Assembly (NCBI RefSeq): GCF_963665245.1
Contig: NZ_OY762268.1
Location: 1,237,974-1,301,973 of the forward strand
Direction: 5' to 3'
Length of the DNA stretch: 64,000 nucleotides
Source: an uncultured Paludibaculum sp.
GTDB lineage: Bacteria; Acidobacteriota; Terriglobia; Bryobacterales; Bryobacteraceae
Shown: positions 11,534 to 19,973 of the stretch, in pieces
Position numbering within the stretch: position 1 is the first letter of the stretch
How the letters are laid out: every line of letters begins with the position of its first letter
Translations under genes and position numbers: made by a program
Notes under the pieces: model-generated
What the model was told of the DNA's origin: nothing
Seen by the model: the letters and a program-made list of their open reading frames with translations, nothing else
Database searches by the model: none

Positions 11534-12790
11534 TCAATCAACTTCTGGACGCTGAACGGTCGACGAACCGACTTGGAACTGGGTAGTTAAGAACTCCAAT
11601 CGTGTCATTCGGCGCAGGCCTGGGGGATTTGATACGGTCGACGGACGGCAGATTCCTCCGATCGCCCCTCCCGACTGCAGGAAGGATACATCCAATAGTG
11701 GCAGTGATTTCACCCTCTCCATGAAGAGTCCACGCGCGAAGGCGCGCCACGCGTTTGGTGCATCCCGCCTCATACGCTTCGCCTCAGCCTTCACCATCTG
11801 TTGCTCGCTTGGGCTTATATTCGTGGAATTTAGGTTATTGAATAGCTTTGCGACAGTAGGGAATACCAAGCCGCACTGTTTGTAATGATGGGCGTTAACG
11901 AAGATCAAGGAATCGCGGTACTCGTTGGGAACGTCGGCGCGCTCCGCAGTTCGCCCGACTCCATCACCGACAACCAACATCATTTGTCCGTACAGATCGC
12001 AGATCTCTGTGCCAGATAGACTCAGCATTCCGCTTAATTTCGTTCCGTGGCCAGCAAGAAACGATTCCACTAGAAAACGGGCGATACGTGCTACAGGTTC
12101 AAACGGCATTTGAGCCTCCACCGAAGCTGAATGCGGACCGGGCATGGGGTAGGGGTGTCGCCCGGGGTCATCACCGCAAACGGGACCTGTCAGAGGCGTC
12201 ATCCAGCTACGCCGGTCACCCTCTTGGAGAATAGCTGAGCATTCTTTGACTATAGAGGGGATCTGCGTGCAAATCGTCTTCCAGTTCCAACAATTCGCTA
12301 CGTGTGGCCCGGGCACGGGGTCCACCAGAAAAAGATTGATCGGAATTGCGGGGATGTCGTCCGCTTTTACGATCTTGTTCGCGATCTCGATGCATGTTAT
12401 GGCACCTCGGCTCCAGCCAACCATATTAATGCACGTGGGATGAGTGCTTCGGATCAGCCGAAGCGTGGAATCAATATTCACACTGCGGCCGCTGCCAGTA
12501 ATCGCACCATATCCCTCCACTACGTAGCGGCCGAGGGACCCGAATCCATCTACCGGCTGGCTACTCACCACAGTAATGAGGCCAGCGGCTATACGCGCGC
12601 GCACGCTTTTGTAGAAGAGTCCGGTTGACCCCGGACCTGGGTTAATGATCCAGTCCCGCCCTTCACTGCCCGATGTTCGCAGGGCGAGACTTGCGATTAG
12701 CTCTTGCGAATTGGAGCGGTCGTAGCACGTGCCGCAATTATAAACCGTCAGCACCCTTGCCTTGGTTTTAGCCTCGTGAGTGTCATTCAT
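11534..12790 (-). CDS. Alpha/beta-hydrolase-like protein (lipase/effector type), GWSRG motif
   Basis: A 418-residue protein starting MNDTHEAKTKARVLTVYNCG. It has a nucleophile elbow GWSRG with Ser127, followed by a helix (AITCIEIANKI), then FLVDPVPGP as the probable acid strand and PGPHS as a possible His. This fits a serine lipase/esterase fold like those in DUF2235- or DUF5621-like secreted phospholipase effectors. The closest family is a guess, and no VgrG, PAAR or immunity-like gene is beside it. No signal peptide is visible. Its codon use and lower GC compared with the neighbours, and the adjacent dead transposase, suggest acquisition. The stretch 11256-11533 between it and the sigma gene is non-coding. 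Confidence 0.6.
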   Translation of the reverse strand: MNDTHEAKTKARVLTVYNCGTCYDRSNSQELIASLALRTSGSEGRDWIINPGPGSTGLFYKSVRARIAAGLITVVSSQPVDGFGSLGRYVVEGYGAITGSGRSVNIDSTLRLIRSTHPTCINMVGWSRGAITCIEIANKIVKADDIPAIPINLFLVDPVPGPHVANCWNWKTICTQIPSIVKECSAILQEGDRRSWMTPLTGPVCGDDPGRHPYPMPGPHSASVEAQMPFEPVARIARFLVESFLAGHGTKLSGMLSLSGTEICDLYGQMMLVVGDGVGRTAERADVPNEYRDSLIFVNAHHYKQCGLVFPTVAKLFNNLNSTNISPSEQQMVKAEAKRMRRDAPNAWRAFARGLFMERVKSLPLLDVSFLQSGGAIGGICRPSTVSNPPGLRRMTRLEFLTTQFQVGSSTVQRPEVD

Positions 12791-12899
12791 CTAGGTGTCG
12801 TCACTCTTGTCCATAAATCCGTCAACCCCGAATCCGGCCCGTCTGGGCGGCTGACAAGGGCGCCCTCTTACAATTGAGCGTCGGCGCAGTCTCGTTTTC

Positions 12900-14140
12900 T
12901 TTCTGGGACCGCGTCCGCGCCACACCCAAGGGAGGGCAAGACGACCCTACGAGCCGTCAGCCTCTTCAATCAACTCCTACAGCACTTCCCCCGTAATGAG
13001 TTCGCCGCTCTCGTCAAGAAGCACGGCGCCGAACGCTCCGCCAAGGGCTTCACCTGCTGGACCCTGTTCGTTTCCGTGCTCTTCTGCTAACTGGGTTGCG
13101 CCGACGCGCGGCGCGAGATCTGCAATGAACTCAGTTGCTGCCTCGGCAAGCTCGTGCCCCTCGGCATCGCCAAAGCGCCCTGTCGTTCCACCCTTGCCTG
13201 TGCCAACGAACACCGCCCGGCCGCCTTGCTCGAGGATCTCTTCTGGACCTGGCTGGCCCGCTCCCGCGACCAGCAGGCGCTCGGCAAGCGCAAACACAAG
13301 TTCCGCTTCAAAAACAAACTGACTAATCTGGACTCGACGACCATTACCCTGTGCCTGAACCTGTTTCTCTGGGTGAAGTTCCGTCGCGCCAACAGCGGAG
13401 CGAAAGCGCATGTTCTCCTCGACCATGATGATCACCTCCCAACCCATGTGCTGCTCACTGAGGCCCGTCGGAGCGACGTCAAAATGGCCGACTCCGTCCT
13501 GCTCAATCCCGGCTCCATCGTCGCCATGGATCGCGGTTACAACGACTACTCCCTGTTCGGCCGCTGGATGGAAGCCGGCGTCTTCTTCGTGACCCGGTTG
13601 AACGACGATGCCCAGTTTGAAATTGTCGAGGAGCGGACAAAGCCGCAGCATAGAGCGATCTGCGTCGACCAAATCATCCGTCTCACTTTGGACAAAGGCC
13701 GCGCCGGCTGCCCGCACCTGCTGCGCCGTGTCGTGGCCTTGGTCCCCAAAAAGGAGGATGTCATCGTGCCGCTCACCAACCATCTGGAGTTCGGCGCGAC
13801 GACCATTGCCGCCGTCTATAGGGACGGTTGGAAACTGGAACTGCCTCTCAGGGCGATCAAACAGAACATGACCGTGAAGGCCTTCGTCGGCACGTGCGAG
13901 AACGCTCTCCGCATTCGGATGTGGACAGCCCTGATCACACTGCTTCTGTTGAAGTGGCTGCATCACCTCTCCTGCGCCAACTGGTCCTTGTCGAATCTGG
14001 CCTCGCTGCTGCGGCTCAACCTGTCCACCTACCGCGAATCGACCAAGTGGCTCAACCATCCGCTCGAAACCCCACCTCTACCACCGCCACCCGGGCAACT
14101 GATGCTCGCCCTATCCTGAGTTGGATAGGCTCAATCCTTG
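12900..14140 (+). mobile_element. IS4-family insertion sequence remnant (boundaries approximate)
   Basis: A degenerate IS4-type element around the transposase pseudogene. I could not find convincing terminal inverted repeats or a target duplication, so the limits are only the coding part plus margins. A small hairpin (arms CCTATCC and GGATAGG, 14110-14129) sits on the transposase stop codon. The 717 bases from 14141 to 14857 hold no gene that I can support. Confidence 0.55.
12941..14119 (+). pseudogene. IS4-family transposase, interrupted by an in-frame TAA
   Basis: The frame reads LFNQLLQHFPRNEFAALVKK, then SVLFC followed by a TAA at 13088-13090, then LGCADARREICNELSCCLGK and on without interruption to 14119. 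Related IS4 proteins have Gln (CAA) where this copy has TAA, so a single C-to-T change is the likely cause. The DDE catalytic part is intact: LDSTTI, then a strand with MDRGYNDY and a C-terminal Tyr/Glu region (YRDGWKLELPLRAIKQN). No start codon is obvious before 12959. An internal ATG at 13154 gives a 321-residue product without the N-terminal DNA-binding part, so activity is unlikely. Confidence 0.85.
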
Positions 14141-14857
14141 TAGAAAGGACACCACCTCTCAGGAAACCATAAGCCGCCGGTCAGGAACCCTTTGAATTCA
14201 GCACCAGATGCGACTGGTCTATCCTAGTCTTGGACAGCAGTGAGATCCGGAACCGAGCGGCAGCAACAACGATTACTCATAACCTGCGCAACTGTCGGGC
14301 GACTGATCAGCCACGTCTGCCCATGCATACAAACACATTTCAGGCTGCGGATTCCACAAAAGGGCAGTCATTTTTTACGCCAGCCAGGATGAACACATGC
14401 TTGGGTGATCGGCGCAGATACTGCGCCCGGCGGCAGTCCCCAGTCGTGGCGGGAGCAGCGGATCCATCACGATGAGTGGAATCACGCTTCGTCGCGATTA
14501 CTTCAGGAGCCCACTCCGCAGAGTATAGTGTGCTCTCCAGAAAGATTTCTTTCTTAGTTGTGGAATTCCTCGCCCAGGCGTGTTTTACCTAAGTGGACGG
14601 GCTGCCGCTGATGGTTCTAAGGGCATTGCGGATATCACTTCGACTTGGGCTAAGGGCTCGTCCGGCGCCCCGACGTTCGCGGCCGCAGACTATCTCTGCC
14701 TTGCCTCTAACTTGCAGAACGCTGTGTCGGTGATCTCATCGTAGCGTCCTGATACATATGCAATGCTCTTGCGGAACATATAGAAAGTGGCGCGTTTTGG
14801 CCTCAACGTGGACCACCGGTGGAGATGACAATCCGAGTTCATGGAGGAATCGACAAC

Positions 14858-15358
14858 ATGTCCCTCGCTCACCCAATACGATACAAGAACCTTAACTCTG
14901 CTTTGCTTACGCTGGCGCTGGCAGTGCTTTTCTGCGGCGCGGCGCACTCCTCTGCCGTTCAGTCGGCAACTCCCGGCGCGATAGACGGAGCACCGGCGAA
15001 GGTTTTCGTTTACCGATACAAGCAGTATGTAGGGAAAGGAATACGCCCGTCTCTGATCTGCGATGACACGGATGTCGCCCGCATACAGAGCGGTCGAATG
15101 GTGGTGCTGGCCTTGAGCCCCGGTAAACACAGAATGCGTTCGAACGATGCGCAATCACAGATTGAGCTGGATGTTAAACCCGGCACCGACTACTACTTGC
15201 GTGTTGAGATCGCAGCCGGATTCATGAAGGGGCATGGGCGCCTTGTGCTGGTTATGCCGGAGCAGGGTGCCGCTGAGATAAAACAGATGAAGCCAGCCGA
15301 CAAAGATATGGTCAAGGCGCCCGAGCTCCTCGCGCCCGAGTTCAAGCCAGCACTCTAG
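14858..15358 (+). CDS. DUF2846 domain secreted protein
   Basis: A 166-residue protein with a signal peptide (hydrophobic stretch LLTLALAVLFCGAAHSSA). The mature part matches the DUF2846 pattern: VFVYRYKQYVGKGIRPSL, then a short strand region with VLALSPGKHRM and GTDYYLRVEIA. DUF2846 proteins are small envelope proteins, often lipoproteins, of unknown function. The ATG at 14858 has GGAGG ten bases upstream, so it was preferred to one 13 codons earlier. It stands 300 bases before the DUF4384/caspase operon on the same strand, and may belong to it functionally. Confidence 0.72.
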   Translation: MSLAHPIRYKNLNSALLTLALAVLFCGAAHSSAVQSATPGAIDGAPAKVFVYRYKQYVGKGIRPSLICDDTDVARIQSGRMVVLALSPGKHRMRSNDAQSQIELDVKPGTDYYLRVEIAAGFMKGHGRLVLVMPEQGAAEIKQMKPADKDMVKAPELLAPEFKPAL

Positions 15359-15658
15359 GCGGAAAACGACGCCGATTCTCAGGCGCGGAAAGAGCGAGTG
15401 CGCTTAGCGCTCGGCGTGCCCTATGGATGTAGGTTCGGGGTGCCCATCGCGTTTCTCGGAACAGAGTGAACTGCTCTTCGTCCACCCGAGTTGAATTCTT
15501 GATGGACAGAGGCAATTGCGCCTGACTCTGGCACGACACGCAATGAGTTGCGCCACGCCCCGTTCATTCGTAGATCGTGCTGCAGGCTACGTGCAATCCA
15601 GTCCACTCGCGGTGTTTACCGGTATTCAAGCAATGCAGGCGAGGGCGAAAGCTAGAAC

Positions 15659-16354
15659 ATGCAAGCAGGACGAAATGATCGCTGGTGTTGGGTGGCGGTA
15701 CTGCTATCGGGCTGGCTTGCCTGCCTGGGGCAATCCGGCAACCGTGCTCGGGATGCGCGCGATCTCTTCCTCGACGAAAGCGGACCAAAGGCTGGCCGCG
15801 TTGGTGCCAGATACAGCATTCTCCTGAGCTCGCAAGAGGGGATCGAACCGCAGCCGGTGGATCCTTCGACCACATTCAAGACCGGGGACTGTATTGCGGT
15901 GGAGCTCGAAACGAACTTCTCGGGCTACGTGAACGTGATGGGGAAAGGAGTGAGTGGGCATTGGGAGATGCTGGTGCCCAGCGCCTCAGACCCGGCGGGT
16001 GTGAATGTGGTGCGTCCTCGTGTGAGATTCAGGCTACCGCGTGAAGACTGCATCGAGTTCACAGATCCGCCGGGTGTTGAATACCTCGTTCTTTCGTTCT
16101 CACAGGATGTACGTGATCCCCGGCAGGTGTTTGATGTGTTTCGCTTGTCCTCCCTGGCTGACACAACTGACCGAGGCGGGCCAAAGACCGCGACAAAGAC
16201 CGATCCGGTCGCTTTGGCACAGGTTTTGGGCTCGCGTGATTTGAAGCGGAAGCAGGTAGGTGCGGCAACTCAGGCGGGCGAACGGCCGTTCTCCGTGTAC
16301 GTAGAGGCACAGCAGTCCAAGTTCTATTTCCAAATTTCTTTGAAACACCAATGA
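15659..16354 (+). CDS. DUF4384 domain secreted protein
   Basis: A 231-residue protein with a signal peptide (WVAVLLSGWLACLG). The central region, TFKTGDCIAVELETNFSGYV followed by GHWEMLVPS and later EYLVLSFSQD, fits DUF4384, a beta-sandwich often fused to, or encoded beside, caspase-like peptidases. Its stop overlaps the caspase ATG (ATGA), so the two are translated together. DUF4384 usually occurs C-terminal in the same chain as the caspase; here it is a separate exported protein. The 300 bases upstream (15359-15658) hold no gene that I can support. Confidence 0.75.
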   Translation: MQAGRNDRWCWVAVLLSGWLACLGQSGNRARDARDLFLDESGPKAGRVGARYSILLSSQEGIEPQPVDPSTTFKTGDCIAVELETNFSGYVNVMGKGVSGHWEMLVPSASDPAGVNVVRPRVRFRLPREDCIEFTDPPGVEYLVLSFSQDVRDPRQVFDVFRLSSLADTTDRGGPKTATKTDPVALAQVLGSRDLKRKQVGAATQAGERPFSVYVEAQQSKFYFQISLKHQ

Positions 16355-18639
16355 TCACAGGTTCTACCGAGGGTGGATGGGTTCGCTATCCGAAGTATCG
16401 GCCACAATGCAGACCGTTGGCGCGGCTGCTATCGTCACCTGTACCTTTCGCAAAGGTATTGGTGATATTGGGAGGAATGCTCTCCGTAACCGCGTGGGGG
16501 CAGGAGCAGCGCGATCTGACATTTCGGAAGCAGTCGAAAGCCCCCACCAGTCGCCGGCTGCAGGCTCCCAGAGGATTTGCCCTAGTCGTTGGGATTAGCC
16601 GCTATGAGCAGGAGGGGATTACGACACTGAAGTTTCCCGAGAGCGACGCCGATGCGGTCTATCGTGTTTTGATCAGCAAGGAGGGCGGCGGAATCCCAGC
16701 GGAGAATGTGCACAAGTTGATCGGCCGTGACGCAAATCTGGCAAATATTCGCAGGGAGGTGGAGCAGTGGCTACCATCCGTGGCCGCCGAGCAGGATCGC
16801 GTCGTCGTTTATTTCGCCGGCCATGGATTCGTACAGAGAGGCAAGGGGTATCTAGCACCATGGGACATTGATCCGGAGCACCTTGATGCCACGGGTTACC
16901 CAATGCAGGCACTGGGCAATACACTGGCGATGAAAGTGAAGGCGCGTTGGAAGACCCTCTTCACGGATGCCTGCCATTCGGGGAAGATCAACTCCGAAAC
17001 CACCAACGAAGCCGTCTGGTCCGAATTGAACTCCTCAATGGACGCTGCTCAATTCTTGAGTCTGGTGGCTTCCATCGGCGCCGAGAAGAGCTATGAAGAC
17101 CCGCTGCTCTCAACAGGATTTGGCATCTTCTCGTACTTCCTGGTGCAGGGATTGAAGGGTCAGGCTGACAACGACCCGTGCGACGGCTGGGTGGACGCCA
17201 GCGAACTGGTGGAGTATGTCCGCTCCAACGTCAGGAAATACGCAAGGGACCACGGCTACCAACAGACGCCCAATGCTGGAAGTGACTACGACCCTTCGAT
17301 GATTCTGGCGAAGGCGAAAGGCTGCGGGTTGGGCGGGGTGGATACCACACTCACTGGAGTCCTGGTTGTCGACGCAAATCAACCAGATGTCGAGGTTTGG
17401 ATCGACGGAGAGTTTGCTGGGAAGATCGGCGTCGCCAGTCCCTTGCGTGTGCCCGGCCTCTCGGATGGACCACATTCAGTTTGCGGCCGCAAGGACGGCT
17501 ATGAGCCAGACTGCAAGGATGTCTTGATCGCCCCGGGACAAGAACTCGGCGTTCCAGTGCGGATGAGATATCCCCGATTGATCAAGCCGAAGGCGCGGGC
17601 GCTGAACGAAAAGGGCGAGCGGCTGCTCTATACCAGGCGATCAGGGCTCGGGACGGTGAATCCTGCAAACATGCTGCCCTGGGACCGTACTCAGAGCGCA
17701 AACGATATCAGGGAGGCTCGGAAGTACTTTGCGCAGGCGCTGGCCGAGGACCCGCACTACAGCCGGGCCGCATACCAGTTGGGAGTCGCAAACCAGTTGA
17801 TGTCGGATGAGGCAGCCAGCATTTCCTCATTTCGAAGGGCAATTGAGATCGACGCCGACTACATTGAGGCGCGGCTTCATTTGTCCGGAGTACTCACCGA
17901 AAGAGGAGACCCTGATGAGGCAATCAGGCAGTTAACGGAAGTCCTGCGACTCGACTCCAGAAGCGATCAGGCCTTCCAAATGATGGCCCGGGCCTACTTG
18001 GACAAGGGAGTGTGGAACCGATGCGTGGACGCCGCCGACCATGCGATCGCACTCAACCGTGGCAATGCGGAGGCTCTGCTATGGCGAGCAGATTGCCTGA
18101 GACGACTAGCCGTCGATGACAAGAGCGTACAAACCTTCGCCGCCGCGCGCGATAGCTACCGCGAATTTCTGGACGTGTTCAACTATTCAACTCCGGTCCA
18201 CGAATGGCTGCTCTATCACTTCGTTGGCTTTGGAATCGGGGGCCGGGCACATGCCGATCGTAAGGTCTCGTACGAGTACTTGCGCAAGGCGGGATTTCTC
18301 GGACTTTGCATCTGCGAGCGGAGACTGGGACACTCCGTTCGCGCCCGCGAGTACTGCCGGCGAGCGATCCAATACGACGATCAGGATGCCACTGCGTACT
18401 TTCTTCTGGGGCTGGCGCATCTGGGCGTCTTTGCAAAGACAGAGTCGTGCGAGGACGTATACGCCGCTCGGGCCAGCTTCGCAGAGATGTTGAGGATCAA
18501 CTCAGCCCTTGCCGAGTCGCGGCGAGCTCGGGAGTACATCGAAGAGATTGATGGACGCAGGTCCGAGTTGAAGCAGAAGGGATGCGCCGTGACCGCCAAC
18601 CCAAATCGAGGTTCAGGAGGAGATCGTGATAAGTTCTAG
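16351..18639 (+). CDS. Caspase-family (C14) peptidase with PEGA and TPR domains
   Basis: A 762-residue protein. Near residues 68-320 it is a C14 caspase: FALVVGISRYEQEG, YFAGHG with His158, and FTDACHSG with Cys208, the complete catalytic dyad. A PEGA-like surface domain follows near 335-415 (VWIDGEFAGKIGVASPLRV). The rest is TPR repeats (ARKYFAQALAEDPHYSRAAY, about residues 445-740). A hydrophobic segment near 25-45 (FAKVLVILGGMLSVTAWG) suggests a signal anchor, so the protease acts in the periplasm or at the surface. The ATG overlaps the DUF4384 stop, and the downstream Ig-like gene overlaps the end by 14 bases. Substrate unknown. Confidence 0.9.
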   Translation: MITGSTEGGWVRYPKYRPQCRPLARLLSSPVPFAKVLVILGGMLSVTAWGQEQRDLTFRKQSKAPTSRRLQAPRGFALVVGISRYEQEGITTLKFPESDADAVYRVLISKEGGGIPAENVHKLIGRDANLANIRREVEQWLPSVAAEQDRVVVYFAGHGFVQRGKGYLAPWDIDPEHLDATGYPMQALGNTLAMKVKARWKTLFTDACHSGKINSETTNEAVWSELNSSMDAAQFLSLVASIGAEKSYEDPLLSTGFGIFSYFLVQGLKGQADNDPCDGWVDASELVEYVRSNVRKYARDHGYQQTPNAGSDYDPSMILAKAKGCGLGGVDTTLTGVLVVDANQPDVEVWIDGEFAGKIGVASPLRVPGLSDGPHSVCGRKDGYEPDCKDVLIAPGQELGVPVRMRYPRLIKPKARALNEKGERLLYTRRSGLGTVNPANMLPWDRTQSANDIREARKYFAQALAEDPHYSRAAYQLGVANQLMSDEAASISSFRRAIEIDADYIEARLHLSGVLTERGDPDEAIRQLTEVLRLDSRSDQAFQMMARAYLDKGVWNRCVDAADHAIALNRGNAEALLWRADCLRRLAVDDKSVQTFAAARDSYREFLDVFNYSTPVHEWLLYHFVGFGIGGRAHADRKVSYEYLRKAGFLGLCICERRLGHSVRAREYCRRAIQYDDQDATAYFLLGLAHLGVFAKTESCEDVYAARASFAEMLRINSALAESRRAREYIEEIDGRRSELKQKGCAVTANPNRGSGGDRDKF

Positions 18640-19939
18640 CTCCGTTCAAATCGCAGTGCTTACAGCGCTGTTCTTCTTGCAGACTAACGGTGCCACTGGC
18701 CGCGAGCATCTTCGCTTGTCGGTCATAGAGGGACAAGGCGCGGTGAATATTGTCACCAGCCGGCATGCGAAGAGTCCTGTTGCCGAGGTCCGCGACGGGA
18801 AGAATCGCCCGGTCAAGGGCATCATGGTCACTTTCGTTCTACCGAAGGTGGGGGCTCGCGCCGAGTTTGAGCACGGGGAAGCTTCTCATTCCGTTTGGAC
18901 CGGGAAGGACGGACGGGCCGTCGCGGCTCCAATGCGACCCGTTGGAGAAGGTCCCTTCGAGATTAAAGTCCAGGTGGAGCGCAAGAAGGAGCGAGGTGAG
19001 GTCGTCATCAAGCAGACCAATTTCGCGACCGAGGCGCTTGCGGAGGCCGCCAACGGGAAGGGCGTGGAGGCACAGGTCGCGTCATTGCGGATTCAAATCC
19101 TGGAAGGGGACGACGGAGTGAACATCCTCGACAAGAAAACTGCCGTCCGGCCGGTAGTCCGGGTCCTCGATAGGAACTATCTGCCGGTGGCCGCGGTCCC
19201 GGTCACATTTGTCATTCTCGCAACTCGTGGAGCGACGGCAGAATTCCCGGGTGGCCAGCACAGTGTGACGGTGGTGACGGACGCCAACGGACGGGCCGCG
19301 GTGAACCAACTCACGCCCTCAGGGAAGGGGTCTTACCAAATCCGGGTTCAGGTGAATGCGCCAGGACAGGTCCTGACGCGAACCGTTACTCAGACGAATT
19401 TTATCAATACACTGGCAGCGCAGGCCGCAGGGAAAGTGGCCGGAAGCTCGGCGGCGGCGGAGGGCTCCACAAGTGCAACCGCCGAAGTGGCGGCAAGTGG
19501 CTCCAACGGCGCCTCGGCAGGCGCATCCTCGGCCGCATCCACGACGACGACCACTACAGCCGCTTCCGCCGCTGCTGGCGCCTCCGGCGGACTTTCCGCC
19601 GGCACCATAGCGCTGGCTGGTCTCGGCGTGGCCGGCGCCGCCGCAGGAGGAATTGCAGCGGCCACCAATTCGAGTAGTCAGAAGGATTGCAGCTCCTACG
19701 CAAGTCAGGTTGAATCGGCACTCAACAACGAGATCCGCGTATGCAGCTCCTCGACAAGTTCTCTCCAGCAATGCACGGCCGCTGCGCAAGCCGTTCTCGA
19801 CATCGCTGGGCAACTCTGTTCGTGCGCCGGCAGCAGTGGGGGCCTTACGAGTGATGAGCGACAGTTGATCCAGCAGCTCAGAGACCTGGCCGCGCAGCTG
19901 GGCGGGAACTTCACGCTCCCCGCTGCCTGCGGGTTCTGA
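18626..19939 (+). CDS. Secreted Ig-like (Big) protein with Cys-rich C-terminus
   Basis: A 437-residue protein starting at GTG 18626, with AGGAGG six bases upstream, inside the last codons of the caspase gene. After a signal peptide it has two related Ig-like (Big_1-type) domains: residues about 28-130 (VAEVRDGKNRPVKGIMVTFV) and 150-265 (VVRVLDRNYLPVAAVPVTFV), both ending in a 'KQTNF/TQTNF' strand. Then come an Ala/Ser/Thr-rich linker, a hydrophobic Gly/Ala stretch (IALAGLGVAGAAAGGIAAAT) that could be a membrane segment, and a C-terminal part with several Cys (CSSY, VCSS, QQC, CSC, ACGF) that may form disulfides. No catalytic motif. Likely an adhesin, or a scaffold or target for the adjacent caspase. 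Confidence 0.78.
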   Translation: MISSSSVQIAVLTALFFLQTNGATGREHLRLSVIEGQGAVNIVTSRHAKSPVAEVRDGKNRPVKGIMVTFVLPKVGARAEFEHGEASHSVWTGKDGRAVAAPMRPVGEGPFEIKVQVERKKERGEVVIKQTNFATEALAEAANGKGVEAQVASLRIQILEGDDGVNILDKKTAVRPVVRVLDRNYLPVAAVPVTFVILATRGATAEFPGGQHSVTVVTDANGRAAVNQLTPSGKGSYQIRVQVNAPGQVLTRTVTQTNFINTLAAQAAGKVAGSSAAAEGSTSATAEVAASGSNGASAGASSAASTTTTTTAASAAAGASGGLSAGTIALAGLGVAGAAAGGIAAATNSSSQKDCSSYASQVESALNNEIRVCSSSTSSLQQCTAAAQAVLDIAGQLCSCAGSSGGLTSDERQLIQQLRDLAAQLGGNFTLPAACGF

Positions 19940-19973
19940 GGCGAACTGGGACCTTGATGGACCCGGTTTCCAG

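Noticed and set aside
14690..15154. 154-residue minus-strand frame overlapping the DUF2846 gene
   Set aside because: Basic, low-complexity, no ribosome site or motif; the plus-strand gene has a signal peptide and Shine-Dalgarno.
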